Shown in pieces: positions 38,907 through 47,891 of a stretch of DNA of 56,043 nucleotides. Within the stretch, counting starts at the first letter, position 1, and each line of letters begins with the position of its first letter. A program made the translations under genes and the position numbers. The stretch lies in NCBI GenBank assembly GCA_001637315.1, contig LSZA01000013.1, positions 1-56,043 on the forward strand. The letters run 5' to 3'. The DNA comes from Phormidium willei BDU 130791 (GTDB lineage Bacteria > Cyanobacteriota > Cyanobacteriia > Cyanobacteriales > Geitlerinemataceae). The notes beneath the pieces are model-generated. The model searched no databases and had not been told where the DNA came from. It saw only the letters and a program-made list of their open reading frames with translations.

Positions 38907-39788
38907 ATGACAGATATTGATATTGGCTGGCAACATTGTTACATCGACACCAACCGCATCCGACTGCATTGTGTCACCCAAGGAGAAGGCGATCTCGTCG
39001 TACTTCTCCACGGCTTCCCGGAGTTTTGGTATTCCTGGCGTTATCAGATCCCGGCTCTCGCCCGTCATTTTAAAGTCGTTGTTCCCGATTTGCGCGGTTA
39101 TAACGACTCCGATAAGCCCTCAAGTGGCTATGATCTCGATACCCTGAGTCAAGATGTCCGAGGTACGATTGCCGCCTTAGGCTATCGTAGCGCTCACATT
39201 GTGGGTCACGACTGGGGAGGGGCGATCGCCTGGCATCTGGCTCATACCTATCCCGAGTCTATCAATCGCCTCGCCATCCTCAACGCTCCTCATCCCCATC
39301 AATTCACCCAGGCTCTTGCTGGTAACTTCGACCAACTCCGCCGCAGTTGGTATGTTTTTGCCCTGCAAATCCCCACCCTACCCGAATGGGTGATTCGCAA
39401 CAATCTCAAAGACTTCGTACAGAAGATCTTTCGGGAAAACGCCATTCGTAAAGGGGCTTTTGGCCAAGAAGATAACCAAATCTATCAAGCCGCTCTTGAA
39501 AAGCCCGGCGTACTCCATTCCATCGTTAAGTATTATCGCCAACTCTCAGCCCCTCAAACCTGGCTCAAAGGCTGGGGGCGATCGCTCGATCCCATCACGG
39601 CCCCAACCTTAGTTCTCTGGGGGGAAGACGATTCATTTCTCAGTACTAGCCTCACCCAAAGCTTTGGCAAACTGATTACTGCCCCCTTCCAACTCGAACT
39701 CATCTCCCAGTGCGGGCATTGGATTCAGCAGGAAGTGCCGCAAACCGTCAACCGCAAACTGCTCAACTTTCTAACCGTTGAGCCGTAA
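38907..39788 (+). CDS. Alpha/beta hydrolase, epoxide-hydrolase/haloalkane-dehalogenase type
   Basis: A 293-residue soluble enzyme. The oxyanion region LLHGFPEFWYSWR and the nucleophile elbow VGHDWGGAIAW, with Asp as nucleophile, define the epoxide hydrolase/dehalogenase group. The acid lies in WGEDDSFL and the catalytic His in CGHWIQQE. The HGFPEFW motif favours epoxide hydrolase, but substrate cannot be fixed. The ATG at 38907 begins directly before the first strand. Confidence 0.9.
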   Translation: MTDIDIGWQHCYIDTNRIRLHCVTQGEGDLVVLLHGFPEFWYSWRYQIPALARHFKVVVPDLRGYNDSDKPSSGYDLDTLSQDVRGTIAALGYRSAHIVGHDWGGAIAWHLAHTYPESINRLAILNAPHPHQFTQALAGNFDQLRRSWYVFALQIPTLPEWVIRNNLKDFVQKIFRENAIRKGAFGQEDNQIYQAALEKPGVLHSIVKYYRQLSAPQTWLKGWGRSLDPITAPTLVLWGEDDSFLSTSLTQSFGKLITAPFQLELISQCGHWIQQEVPQTVNRKLLNFLTVEP

Positions 39789-39800
39789 TCGCTAACTCAC

Positions 39801-39835
39801 TCCAACAGGTGAAACCGAGAGTTTCACCCGTTGGA
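39801..39835. other. Strong 15-bp hairpin between convergent genes
   Basis: TCCAACAGGTGAAAC pairs with GTTTCACCCGTTGGA with one mismatch around a CGAGA loop. It is followed by repeated ACTAATTGGA units and no T-run. It lies between the 3' ends of the hydrolase and the chelatase gene and may stabilise or terminate either transcript. Confidence 0.65.
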
Positions 39836-39883
39836 GTACTAATTGGATTACTAATTGGAGTACTCAGCCGCGTTAGTGCCGCG

Positions 39884-41089
39884 TTAGTGGTGATGACGAT
39901 GCTCGTGATCATGGCGGTGGGCCCGGCTGTGGCTGTGATCATGACCCTGGCCTTGGAAACTGTCATGATGATGCTCATGGAAGCGTTCAGCCACCTCTAA
40001 GGCTAACTGAGGATTCACCTCAACCGCCTCTGATTCGAGTAACTCCTCAATATGAGAGTCTGCCCATTGAGCGACCATTTCTAGGAATTCAGGGCGATCG
40101 TTGACACAAGGCATTTGCACATAGGTCACCCCTGGATAACGGCGGTGCATCTCATCAACAATATGATGCACATCTAACAGGGTCTCGTGGTTCTCCGTGG
40201 CGAAGCCAATGGGCATCATCACGATCGCCTTGGCTCCCAATTGCACCAAATTATCAATGGCCTGATTAGGATTCGGTTGCGTCCATTCAATCAAGGGGGT
40301 GTCATGATTCAACCAACCTACCGAAATCAAGGGATAGCGGTACATTAGCCGCTCCCGCACCGCTTCATAGAGTGCCTGACTCTCATCAACACCAGAGGTA
40401 AAGCCTTTAGCTTTCATGGGGCAGCCGTGGTTCATTAAGATGATGCCAATTTGCGAAGGCAAATAGGCCGCCGCTAACTCCTCGGCGATGCGTTCTTCAA
40501 CCATCTGAGCCATCAAATCCAGATATTGAGGCTGATTGTAGAAGGAGGGAATATATTTCAATCCCTTGACCCAATGCTCCTGGCCGTCGGCTAACTTGGA
40601 AAGCGCCTGGTTTACTTGTTCAACGGCGATGCCGCTGGTAAACACCGAATCCACTACCAGTAGGGGATAAATCAAGAGTTTCGTGAAGCCTTGGGCTTTG
40701 ACCTCAGCTAACACCTGTTCTGGAAGGAAGGGAGCGCAGAAGTTGAAGGCTTTAAACACCTGAACGCGATCGCCCCAGCGTTCCTGAAGCGTTTGCTCAA
40801 TCCCCGCCCGTTGTTGCTCAAAAATGGCATTGTGGGGAGAGATAAAGTCATGGTGTTGATGGCCCCACTCATGGCGGTCAAAAATCGCCAACAGTCGAGC
40901 TAGGGGGGGATAGAGCCAATCGGGAACTGGGGCGAACTTAGCGGTGAGCAGGTGCAAGGCCTGTTCGTTGTAGTTGGCGAAGTCCTCATAGCTCTCGACT
41001 TCACCGTATCCCATCAAGAGAACGGCGACGCGATGATCCGATGGCGTGGAATTGGATGAATGGGTGGTCTGTTCGTGGGTAACAACCAA
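39884..41089 (-). CDS. Ferrochelatase-like chelatase with His-rich C-terminal tail
   Basis: A 401-residue protein of the ferrochelatase/CbiX fold: VAVLLMGYGEVESYEDF, LLIYPLLVVDSVFTSG, LMNHGCP and IGFATENHETLLDVHHIVDE. It lacks the LHC-like tail of the usual cyanobacterial HemH, so it is probably a paralogue rather than the main heme enzyme. The last 30 residues are rich in His and Asp/Arg (HHHDSFQGQGHDHSHSRAHR), a likely metal store for Ni, Co or Zn. Translation appears to begin at TTG (41089), with GAGGAG about ten bases upstream. Metal and tetrapyrrole substrate are undetermined. Confidence 0.83.
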   Translation of the reverse strand: MVVTHEQTTHSSNSTPSDHRVAVLLMGYGEVESYEDFANYNEQALHLLTAKFAPVPDWLYPPLARLLAIFDRHEWGHQHHDFISPHNAIFEQQRAGIEQTLQERWGDRVQVFKAFNFCAPFLPEQVLAEVKAQGFTKLLIYPLLVVDSVFTSGIAVEQVNQALSKLADGQEHWVKGLKYIPSFYNQPQYLDLMAQMVEERIAEELAAAYLPSQIGIILMNHGCPMKAKGFTSGVDESQALYEAVRERLMYRYPLISVGWLNHDTPLIEWTQPNPNQAIDNLVQLGAKAIVMMPIGFATENHETLLDVHHIVDEMHRRYPGVTYVQMPCVNDRPEFLEMVAQWADSHIEELLESEAVEVNPQLALEVAERFHEHHHDSFQGQGHDHSHSRAHRHDHEHRHHH

Positions 41090-41229
41090 AATGACAGTCT
41101 CCTCTGAGGCGATCTAATGAGCTGCAACGGATTGCGTGCGTTATTGCGTGCGTTACAGCAGATAATGTCAACATAACACAGGGGTTTGACCCGTTGTCAT
41201 TACAGGATTGTTACTCGGCTTGAGCCGTC

Positions 41230-41751
41230 ATGACCCTTTATCTATGTCCAGGGGTTCACCCTCCCAGTCTCAGCGAGCGTTTTGGCCAAGTTCTGGGGCT
41301 GGAGTCAGTCCTCATTTTACCCACGTCAACCCATCCCCCCTATTCCCCCCTGCATGTCCTCGATTACGCCCGCCAGCAAGGGCTAGAAGAGCCTTGTTTT
41401 TTGGCATTTAGTGCTGGAGTCGTTGGGGCGATGGGAGCGGCCTGGAGCTGGCAACAGCAGGGGGGAACGGTCAAGGCAGTGATTGCCTTAGATGGTTGGG
41501 GGGTTCCTCGTTTGGGAACCTTTCCCTTGCATCGCCTCAGTCATGATCAGACTACCGATGAGCAGTCGGGCTGGTTGGGGGTGGGGGGCGATCGCTTTTA
41601 TGCCGATCCCCCGGTGGCTCATTTGGAGTTATGGGCCTATCCAGAGCGGGCGCGAGGGGTATGGCTACCCGAGTCGGGGCCGAGGCAATACACCGATGCA
41701 GCGGCGTTTATCCGATTTCTGCTGAGGCGTTATGGCGAATTGGATAGTTGA
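41230..41751 (+). CDS. Conserved cyanobacterial protein, hydrolase-like
   Basis: A 173-residue protein starting MTLYLCPGVHPPSLSERF. The segment CFLAFSAGVVGAMGAAW resembles a nucleophile elbow of alpha/beta hydrolases (S-x-G with preceding strand), and VIALDGWGV follows. It lacks an obvious complete catalytic triad, so activity is unproven. The last third (AYPERARGVWLPE...LLRRYGELDS) is duplicated, in decayed form, about 640 bases downstream. Confidence 0.75.
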   Translation: MTLYLCPGVHPPSLSERFGQVLGLESVLILPTSTHPPYSPLHVLDYARQQGLEEPCFLAFSAGVVGAMGAAWSWQQQGGTVKAVIALDGWGVPRLGTFPLHRLSHDQTTDEQSGWLGVGGDRFYADPPVAHLELWAYPERARGVWLPESGPRQYTDAAAFIRFLLRRYGELDS

Positions 41752-41846
41752 CTAAGCTTGCTGCACAAGGGATTTTGGGATTTTATTCTAAATTCGAGAA
41801 TATCGAATAAAATGGAAGTCACTACCCTAAAATGCTGAAGTGCTGA

Positions 41847-42263
41847 ATTGATGCTCAAACCTCAAAATGTGGTAATTTTACTCAAAGTTCATGTTGGTAT
41901 TCAGAAGCGATCGCCCATCGAGTGCGTTACCGTTTGCCTGATGGTCAAGAGATTTGGATTTTCCCGCCGCTTTATTTTCTAGCGAGTAAGGTTGAGGCGT
42001 TTAAGGGACGGGGTGGAGATTTGCGTCTTTCTAAGGATATAGAAGATATTGTCCTATTGTTGGACGGATCTGAGGGATGATTGACAGATTTTCGAGGGGC
42101 CAACCCGGAGGTTGAAAGTTTTTAACGGTCTTGGTTTCAACAAAATCGAGAACGATTTGGGGAAGCAATCTATGCTTTTTGGCCTTCTTCTAGTGAAGGA
42201 AGAGAGGACCATATTTTGGCTTTACTCGATGAGCTTTGCCAAGAAAATCAAGAAGAATTATAG
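41847..42263 (+). pseudogene. Decayed AbiEii-type nucleotidyltransferase toxin gene
   Basis: A single frame carries recognisable toxin sequence across in-frame stops: WYSEAIAHRVRYRLPDGQEI, PPLYFLASKVEAFKGRGG, DIEDIVLLLDG, TGA at 42078, TAA at 42123, then WFQQNRERFGEAIYAF...ALLDELCQ and TAG at 42261. Composition and order match the C-terminal two thirds of AbiEii/AbiGii-family nucleotidyltransferases. The N-terminal catalytic part is missing. A separate short frame from the ATG at 41851 (MLKPQNVVILLKV) resembles the start of winged-helix partner proteins encoded beside such toxins, suggesting a deletion that fused antitoxin start and toxin remainder. Confidence 0.72.
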
Positions 42264-42278
42264 AACTTTTCCAAGGGC

Positions 42279-42401
42279 TTATGAAGCTTATCCAGAACGG
42301 GCATGAGGGCTTTGGCTGCCAGAGTTTGTCCAATACAAAAAATCGACGCAGCGACCTTTATGCGAACCATGTTGAGACGTTATGGAGAATTAGACGGTTG
42401 A
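42279..42401 (+). pseudogene. Duplicated, decayed 3' end of the 41230-41751 gene
   Basis: The translation reads AYPERA, stop, GLWLPE, then after a frameshift AATFMRTMLRRYGELDG, closely matching AYPERARGVWLPE and AAAFIRFLLRRYGELDS of the intact gene. The DNA copies look roughly three-quarters identical by eye. Both copies are followed by an AGCTTG motif. The relic sits directly after the AbiEii pseudogene and its final 22 bases are antisense to the recQ 3' end. Confidence 0.85.
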
Positions 42402-44884
42402 GCTTGTTTAGCCCGCCAAGCCCCATAAACGAGTCTTAGGGCTTCCTTGGAAACACGATCGCTCAAATAAGTCCATAACACCTCTAAACTCGCCCCCGGA
42501 TGGCGATCGCAGACCCCTTCAATCTCCCGTTGCTGTTCTGGGGTCACCAACCGATCCAAATCCACCGGTTGCCCCATTTCCAAGAGTTCCGCCAGATGAC
42601 GCACAATGCGAGAGGGGCGTAAATTCCGCTCCTGGGCGATCGCCTCGATATCCAATCCTTTCTGATGCAACTCCAGACTATAGAGATGAGTCGAACTGGG
42701 TTCCTGGCTGCGAGGGAAGCGATGGCCCTCCCGTTTAATCACCGCTTTCACTAAGCGAATTTCCTCATAGGGATAGACTCCCGCCAGATACTCATACACC
42801 GGCTTCAATTTATCGGTATTCAGGGCCTGAATCGCTTGACGAATCGGCTGTTGATGATCTGGGGGAACGAGAGTATTGATATCAATGGCTTCCCCCGCTT
42901 GTAGGAGTCGTTCGAGATGGCCATAAATGGTGCTGGGGGAGAGATTGCGAGCCAGGGCAATCTCCTGAACGCTTTTACCCTGTTGACATAAGGCTAGGGT
43001 TTCTCGGTGTGTCTCGCTTAAGGTTGTGGTGGATGGGGTGCTGGTATAGCGCTTGGGGGGGGCGCTGGCGTTGCCTGTGGTAAACTCGCGAATCAGGGCC
43101 ACAAAGCGATCGCCATAATGCTCAAGTTTATAACGTCCGACCCCCGACAGTTGCCCAAACTCCGCCAAGGTTTGGGGCTGTTGCTGGGCCATCAGCCGTA
43201 GGGTGGAGTCTGGGAAAATGGTGTAAGGCGCTGCTGAGCGTTCATTGGCGATTTGCTTGCGTAAGGCCCGCAGTTGGAACATGAGGGCATCGGCTTCGGC
43301 GGCTAAGGGGCTACGGCGATCCTCTAAGGCACTCACTGAACGGGGAACGGCCACCTCAACCTTACGCTGTTGACGCATAATTTCCCAACTGAGGGCATTG
43401 AGTTTCAGAACCGGGTAACCGTCATCCGTTTCATCGACAAAGCCGCGATGTTTCAGGGTTCGGGCTAAGGCCCGCCATTGATCAGCGGTGCGATCTTTGC
43501 CAATTCCATAGGTTGAGAGGCGATCGTGGCGATATTTCTTGATTTTCTCCTTTCTTGAGCCTCGCAACACATCAATAATATGGGCGACCCCGAACCGTTC
43601 CCGACAACGGGCCACACAGGAGAGGAACTTCATCGCTTCGATGGTCCAATCCTCTACGGGCTTCGGATTGCGGCAGTTATCACAGGTTTGACAGGGTTCG
43701 CCGAGGGTTTCGCCAAAGTAGCGCAGCAGGATACTGGGGCGACATTCGCTACTGTCGGCGTAGTCGATGACTTGGCGCAACTGTTGACGGGCAATTCGTT
43801 GTTCGTGTTCATCGGCTTTTTGGCCGATAATCCACTCGACTTTGCTGACGTCACCGTAACTGAGAAAGAGGATACATCGGGCCGGTTCTCCGTCGCGGCC
43901 GGCGCGGCCGGTTTCTTGGTAATAGCTTTCTAGGGTTTTGGGCAAGTCATAGTGAATGACAAAGCGCACATCGGGTTTGTTGATTCCCATTCCGAAGGCG
44001 ATGGTGGCTACGATCACTTGCACATCGTCACGGATGAAGCGAGTTTGGTTGTTGGCGCGATCCGCGTCACTCATTCCCGCGTGATAGGGAAGGGCATCGA
44101 TGCCATCTCGGCGCAGTTTGTCGGCCAGTTCGTCCACTTGGCGACGGCTGAGACAGTAGATGATCCCGGCGCCGCCTTGGCGTACCAGTTGGTAGATTTG
44201 ATTGTAGCTATCCCGTTTTTTGGGGCGCACTTCGTAGGCTAGGTTGGCCCGGTAGAAGCTGGCGATATGGACTTGTGGCTGCTTTAGGGATAGTTGTTGG
44301 ATGATATCCTGGCGGACGCGATCGGTGGCGGTGGCGGTCAGGGCCGTGACGGGGACATCGGGGTAATGGTGGCGTAGTCGTGAGAGTTGGCGATAGTCTG
44401 GGCGAAAGTCATGGCCCCATTCTGAGACGCAGTGGGCTTCGTCGATGGCGAAGCCGGAGAGGCCTGGCTGCGATCGCACCTGGTTGAGTAAGTCTAGGAA
44501 ATGGTCGCTTAAGAGTCGTTCGGGGGCGACGTAGAGGAGTTTGATTTGCCCTTGACGCACGGCCCGGATGCGATCGCGGGCTTCGAGACCGTTTAGGGTA
44601 CTATTAAGGAATGTTGCTCCCAATCCGTTGGCTTGCAGGCTATCGACTTGATCTTGCATCAAGGCGATTAGGGGGGAGACGACGACGGTAACTCCGGGAC
44701 GTAGTAAGGCCGGAAGTTGAAAGCATAGGGATTTCCCGCCTCCTGTGGGCATGATGACCAGTTGATCGCGGTTTTGCAGGGAGGCTTCCACGATCGCCTG
44801 TTGTCCGGGACGAAAGCGATCATAGCCAAAGTACTGTTTGAGGGCGCGATCGAGGGAGTCTGTTAGGGGGGCAGAAGCAGACAC
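42380..44884 (-). CDS. recQ: ATP-dependent DNA helicase RecQ with two C-terminal HTH modules
   Basis: An 834-residue helicase for recombination and fork repair. Walker A is MPTGGGKSLCF, the DEAH box FAIDEAHCVSEWGHDF, and the zinc-binding cysteines are in SECRPSILLRYFGE...PCQTCDNC. After the RQC winged helix comes an HRDC domain (about 520-600) and then two similar HTH_40-type repeats (ALARNLSPSTIYGHLERLL and AQERNLRPSRIVRHLAELL). GTG at 44884 with AAGGA five bases upstream is preferred to the TTG at 44959. The last seven codons are antisense to the duplicated gene end. Confidence 0.94.
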   Translation of the reverse strand: MSASAPLTDSLDRALKQYFGYDRFRPGQQAIVEASLQNRDQLVIMPTGGGKSLCFQLPALLRPGVTVVVSPLIALMQDQVDSLQANGLGATFLNSTLNGLEARDRIRAVRQGQIKLLYVAPERLLSDHFLDLLNQVRSQPGLSGFAIDEAHCVSEWGHDFRPDYRQLSRLRHHYPDVPVTALTATATDRVRQDIIQQLSLKQPQVHIASFYRANLAYEVRPKKRDSYNQIYQLVRQGGAGIIYCLSRRQVDELADKLRRDGIDALPYHAGMSDADRANNQTRFIRDDVQVIVATIAFGMGINKPDVRFVIHYDLPKTLESYYQETGRAGRDGEPARCILFLSYGDVSKVEWIIGQKADEHEQRIARQQLRQVIDYADSSECRPSILLRYFGETLGEPCQTCDNCRNPKPVEDWTIEAMKFLSCVARCRERFGVAHIIDVLRGSRKEKIKKYRHDRLSTYGIGKDRTADQWRALARTLKHRGFVDETDDGYPVLKLNALSWEIMRQQRKVEVAVPRSVSALEDRRSPLAAEADALMFQLRALRKQIANERSAAPYTIFPDSTLRLMAQQQPQTLAEFGQLSGVGRYKLEHYGDRFVALIREFTTGNASAPPKRYTSTPSTTTLSETHRETLALCQQGKSVQEIALARNLSPSTIYGHLERLLQAGEAIDINTLVPPDHQQPIRQAIQALNTDKLKPVYEYLAGVYPYEEIRLVKAVIKREGHRFPRSQEPSSTHLYSLELHQKGLDIEAIAQERNLRPSRIVRHLAELLEMGQPVDLDRLVTPEQQREIEGVCDRHPGASLEVLWTYLSDRVSKEALRLVYGAWRAKQAQPSNSP

Positions 44885-45220
44885 GAATCCTTGTTTTGAG
44901 GGGATGAGGCATCCGTATTTTAGCAGAGATTCTAGCTTGTCAACCTTGGCTGATCTCAATCGGCGGCGGCGATCGCTCGGACTGACCCCTCTCTTTTACT
45001 CAAAATAGTCCATTGTTGACGTTGAATCGGAGACGTTGAATTAGAGACGTTGAATCGGATAGGAATAACTTTCCAAATAGGCAATTTTTGATTACAATAA
45101 AGCTGCGGTTAATCAATCATCATTAATCACGAAAAATTCATCTTTTTTATAGATTGATTTTTCGCTATTAAAATGACAGTCAAGCAGCCAATTTTTCTTG
45201 TTGTTTAATTATTGAATTTT
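44885..45220. other. 336-bp divergent spacer between recQ and antiporter genes
   Basis: AT-rich, with no credible gene. It contains three 14-bp tandem repeats (listed separately) and TACAAT at 45093-45098, a possible -10 element for the antiporter gene. Confidence 0.55.
45018..45059. repeat. Three 14-bp tandem repeats
   Basis: GACGTTGAATCGGA at 45018-45031, a two-base variant at 45032-45045, and an exact copy at 45046-45059, in the recQ-antiporter spacer. Confidence 0.9.
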
Positions 45221-47290
45221 ATGGACAATTTACCTCAATGGCTACCCGATACTCCCATTGTTCCTTTTACAGTATTACTGTTAGTTGTTTTAACGGTTCC
45301 ACCGTTATTTGAACGCTTAAGACTCCCAGGACTGGTGGGACTCATTGCCGCCGGTGTTGTCCTTGGGAACGATGGGTTAGGACTCTTAAATCCCGCCGAT
45401 GATTATATGAAATTATTTACAGATATTGGGAAAATTTACCTAATGTTTGTAGCTGGACTGGAAATCGATTTGGCGGAATTTCAGCGTAAAAAAGACCGAT
45501 CATTGGTTTTTGGTGTAGCCACATTTGCTGTACCTCTCATGGCTGGAACTTTAATGGCAACGGCTTTTGGCTATGGCTTGAATGCCGCTGTTTTAATTGG
45601 TTCCTTACTCGCCTCCCATACACTCTTAGGCTATCCGATTGTCAGTCGCCTGGGTGTAGCTGGCAATGAAGCTGTGACCGTCACGATTGGTGCAACCATT
45701 TTTACAGATATTGCCGCACTATTAGTTTTAGCAATCTGTGTTTCAATTCATGGTGGCGATTTTTCAGCCGCCAGTTTAGCAATTCAAATCACGGCACTAG
45801 CTCTCTATACAGGGGCTGTTTTGGTGGGGTTAGACCGCGCTGGTAAACTCTATTTTAGACGCACGGGTGATGAAGAAAGCAATCAATTTTTGTTTATTCT
45901 TTTAGCTGTATTTTTGGCAGCCGTTGGGGCTCAAATCATCAACGTTGACCAAATTGTTGGAGCGTTTTTGGCTGGGTTGGCGGTTAATGATGTTGTGGGT
46001 CGTGGACCGGTCGAAAACAAGGTTGAGTTTGTAGGAAGTACCTTATTCATCCCCTTCTTTTTTGTGGGGATGGGGTTACTTTTAGACCTATCGGCATTTA
46101 TGGAGAGCTTCACCGAAAATTTGGGATTTGTGATTGCTATAGTCTTGACGTTGGTGACGTCAAAATTCCTTGCTTCGATGGCAGTTAAACTGATTTATCA
46201 CTATAGCTGGAATAGCACAATGACCATGTGGTCGTTATCGATTCCTCAAGTGGCGGCAACGTTAGCAGCAGCATTGGCTGGATTTAATGCGGGGTTAATT
46301 CCAGACTCTGTGTTTAACAGTGTCGTCGTTTTGATGTTAATCACCTCGGTCATTGGTCCGTTGGCGACCTCTCATTTTGCCCGCAAGTTACCCTTGTCTG
46401 GAGGAAATTTAGGAGAGAGAGACGATGAAGAAGATCCGGGTTTGCCTCCGTTAACCTTTTTTCCAAAAGAGAAACCCTTTAAGGTGGTTGTTCCGGTCTC
46501 AAACCCTCTAACGGAACGCTATCTAATTGAAATGGCTGCCATTTTAGCCCGTCAGCGTTCCGGTTCGATTGTACCATTGGCGATCGCCGAGGCCCATTTA
46601 CAGATGGACGAACCGGAGTTAGATGTGGCAATTCGTCGCAGTGAACGGTTATTGCAACGAGCGATTGAGGTGAGTAATGAGTTTGAGGTCGAGGCGATGC
46701 CTCGGATTCGCATTGATAGTGATGTGGCTCATGGTATTAGTCGCACGGCACGGGAGGAGAATGCTAGTACCATTGTGATGGGTTGGAATGAGAACATTGG
46801 CATTCGAGCGCGTTTGTTTGGGAGTGTCGTCGATAGTGTGTTTTGGTCCTCTCATTGTCCGGTGGGAGTCATGCGTTTGTTAGATGATCCCCTCAATATT
46901 CATCAAATTTTGGTTCCTGTGAAAAGTTTAGCCCCGCAGGTGATGGAGGCGATGCGGTTTGCTCAGTTGTTTGCGGAGTCTAACCAGGCGGAGTTAACGT
47001 TGCTGCATATCTGCGATCGCCGCACGACACCGGAGCAGATTCAGGCTTTTGAAACCTCGTTAATGACCATATTTCATGGTGGGGGATCTCAGGTTCCTGC
47101 TCAGATGAAAACTGTGGTTTCTGATGATATTGCTCAATCGATTTTAGAAGCCTCTCAAGAGGTGGATATGGTGGTTCTCTGTTCCCGGCGACGGCGGACG
47201 GCTGGGGGATTGGCGGTGAGTGACGTGGCGACGAAAATTTTGGGACAGATTAGCTGTTCGATGGTGTTGTTTGGAGAACCTCATTGGTAG
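45221..47290 (+). CDS. CPA2-type cation:proton antiporter with C-terminal USP domains
   Basis: A 689-residue membrane protein. The first 400 residues hold about twelve hydrophobic segments of the Na+/H+ exchanger fold (LPGLVGLIAAGVVLGNDGLG, VAGLEIDLAEFQ, ASHTLLGYPIVSRLG), including the Asp of DIAALLVLAI and GAFLAGLAVND. The C-terminal 280 residues form two universal-stress-protein-like domains (FKVVVPVSNPLTERY and HQILVPVKSLAPQV) that may bind nucleotide and regulate transport. Likely Na+/H+ or K+/H+ exchange. ATG at 45221 is preferred over a TTG three codons earlier. Confidence 0.92.
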   Translation: MDNLPQWLPDTPIVPFTVLLLVVLTVPPLFERLRLPGLVGLIAAGVVLGNDGLGLLNPADDYMKLFTDIGKIYLMFVAGLEIDLAEFQRKKDRSLVFGVATFAVPLMAGTLMATAFGYGLNAAVLIGSLLASHTLLGYPIVSRLGVAGNEAVTVTIGATIFTDIAALLVLAICVSIHGGDFSAASLAIQITALALYTGAVLVGLDRAGKLYFRRTGDEESNQFLFILLAVFLAAVGAQIINVDQIVGAFLAGLAVNDVVGRGPVENKVEFVGSTLFIPFFFVGMGLLLDLSAFMESFTENLGFVIAIVLTLVTSKFLASMAVKLIYHYSWNSTMTMWSLSIPQVAATLAAALAGFNAGLIPDSVFNSVVVLMLITSVIGPLATSHFARKLPLSGGNLGERDDEEDPGLPPLTFFPKEKPFKVVVPVSNPLTERYLIEMAAILARQRSGSIVPLAIAEAHLQMDEPELDVAIRRSERLLQRAIEVSNEFEVEAMPRIRIDSDVAHGISRTAREENASTIVMGWNENIGIRARLFGSVVDSVFWSSHCPVGVMRLLDDPLNIHQILVPVKSLAPQVMEAMRFAQLFAESNQAELTLLHICDRRTTPEQIQAFETSLMTIFHGGGSQVPAQMKTVVSDDIAQSILEASQEVDMVVLCSRRRRTAGGLAVSDVATKILGQISCSMVLFGEPHW

Positions 47291-47292
47291 AG

Positions 47293-47847
47293 ATGTCGAA
47301 GCCAAAGTTACGGCGATCGCTGTTGCAGTGTCGTCGTCAGTTGTCTGAGGGGGACTGGCGCGATCGCAGCGATCGCCTCTGTGAACAAATCCGCCAACTT
47401 CCGCTGTTTCAGTCGGCCCAAACGGTTCTCAGTTATATCAGTTTTCGTCGGGAACCCGATGTCTTGGGATTGGTGAGCGGGGAGCGTCGTTGGGGATTTC
47501 CTCGCTGTGTGGGAGAGTCGTTACTGTGGCATTCTTGGCAAGTCGGCGATCGCTGGGTTCCCGGTGCATTTGGTATTCTCGAACCCCATCCTGATTCCCC
47601 CCAAATTACGCCTGAAACGGTGGATTTAATCTTAGTTCCGGCGGTGGCTTGCGATACACGGGGATATCGCCTGGGATATGGCGGCGGGTTTTACGATCGC
47701 CTCCTCAGTCAACCCCAGTGGCGAGAGATTCCCACGCTGGGGATTGTCTTTGAGTTCGCCTATCTCGCGGAGTTACCCATTGAACCCTGGGATTGTCCCC
47801 TGACGGGAGTTTGCACCGAGGCGGGATGGGTCGAAACCCGCTCCTGA
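47293..47847 (+). CDS. 5-formyltetrahydrofolate cyclo-ligase
   Basis: A 184-residue enzyme converting 5-formyl-THF to 5,10-methenyl-THF with ATP. Typical motifs: KPKLRRSLLQCRRQLS, VLSYISFRREPD, VDLILVPAVACDTRGYRLGYGGGFYDRLL. The GYGGGFYDR loop is diagnostic. ATG at 47293 lies two bases after the antiporter stop, so the two genes are almost certainly co-transcribed despite unrelated roles. Confidence 0.95.
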   Translation: MSKPKLRRSLLQCRRQLSEGDWRDRSDRLCEQIRQLPLFQSAQTVLSYISFRREPDVLGLVSGERRWGFPRCVGESLLWHSWQVGDRWVPGAFGILEPHPDSPQITPETVDLILVPAVACDTRGYRLGYGGGFYDRLLSQPQWREIPTLGIVFEFAYLAELPIEPWDCPLTGVCTEAGWVETRS

Positions 47848-47891
47848 GGGCAATGCTACATTAGAAGCGTCGCCCCTCTCCCTTGTACGCC

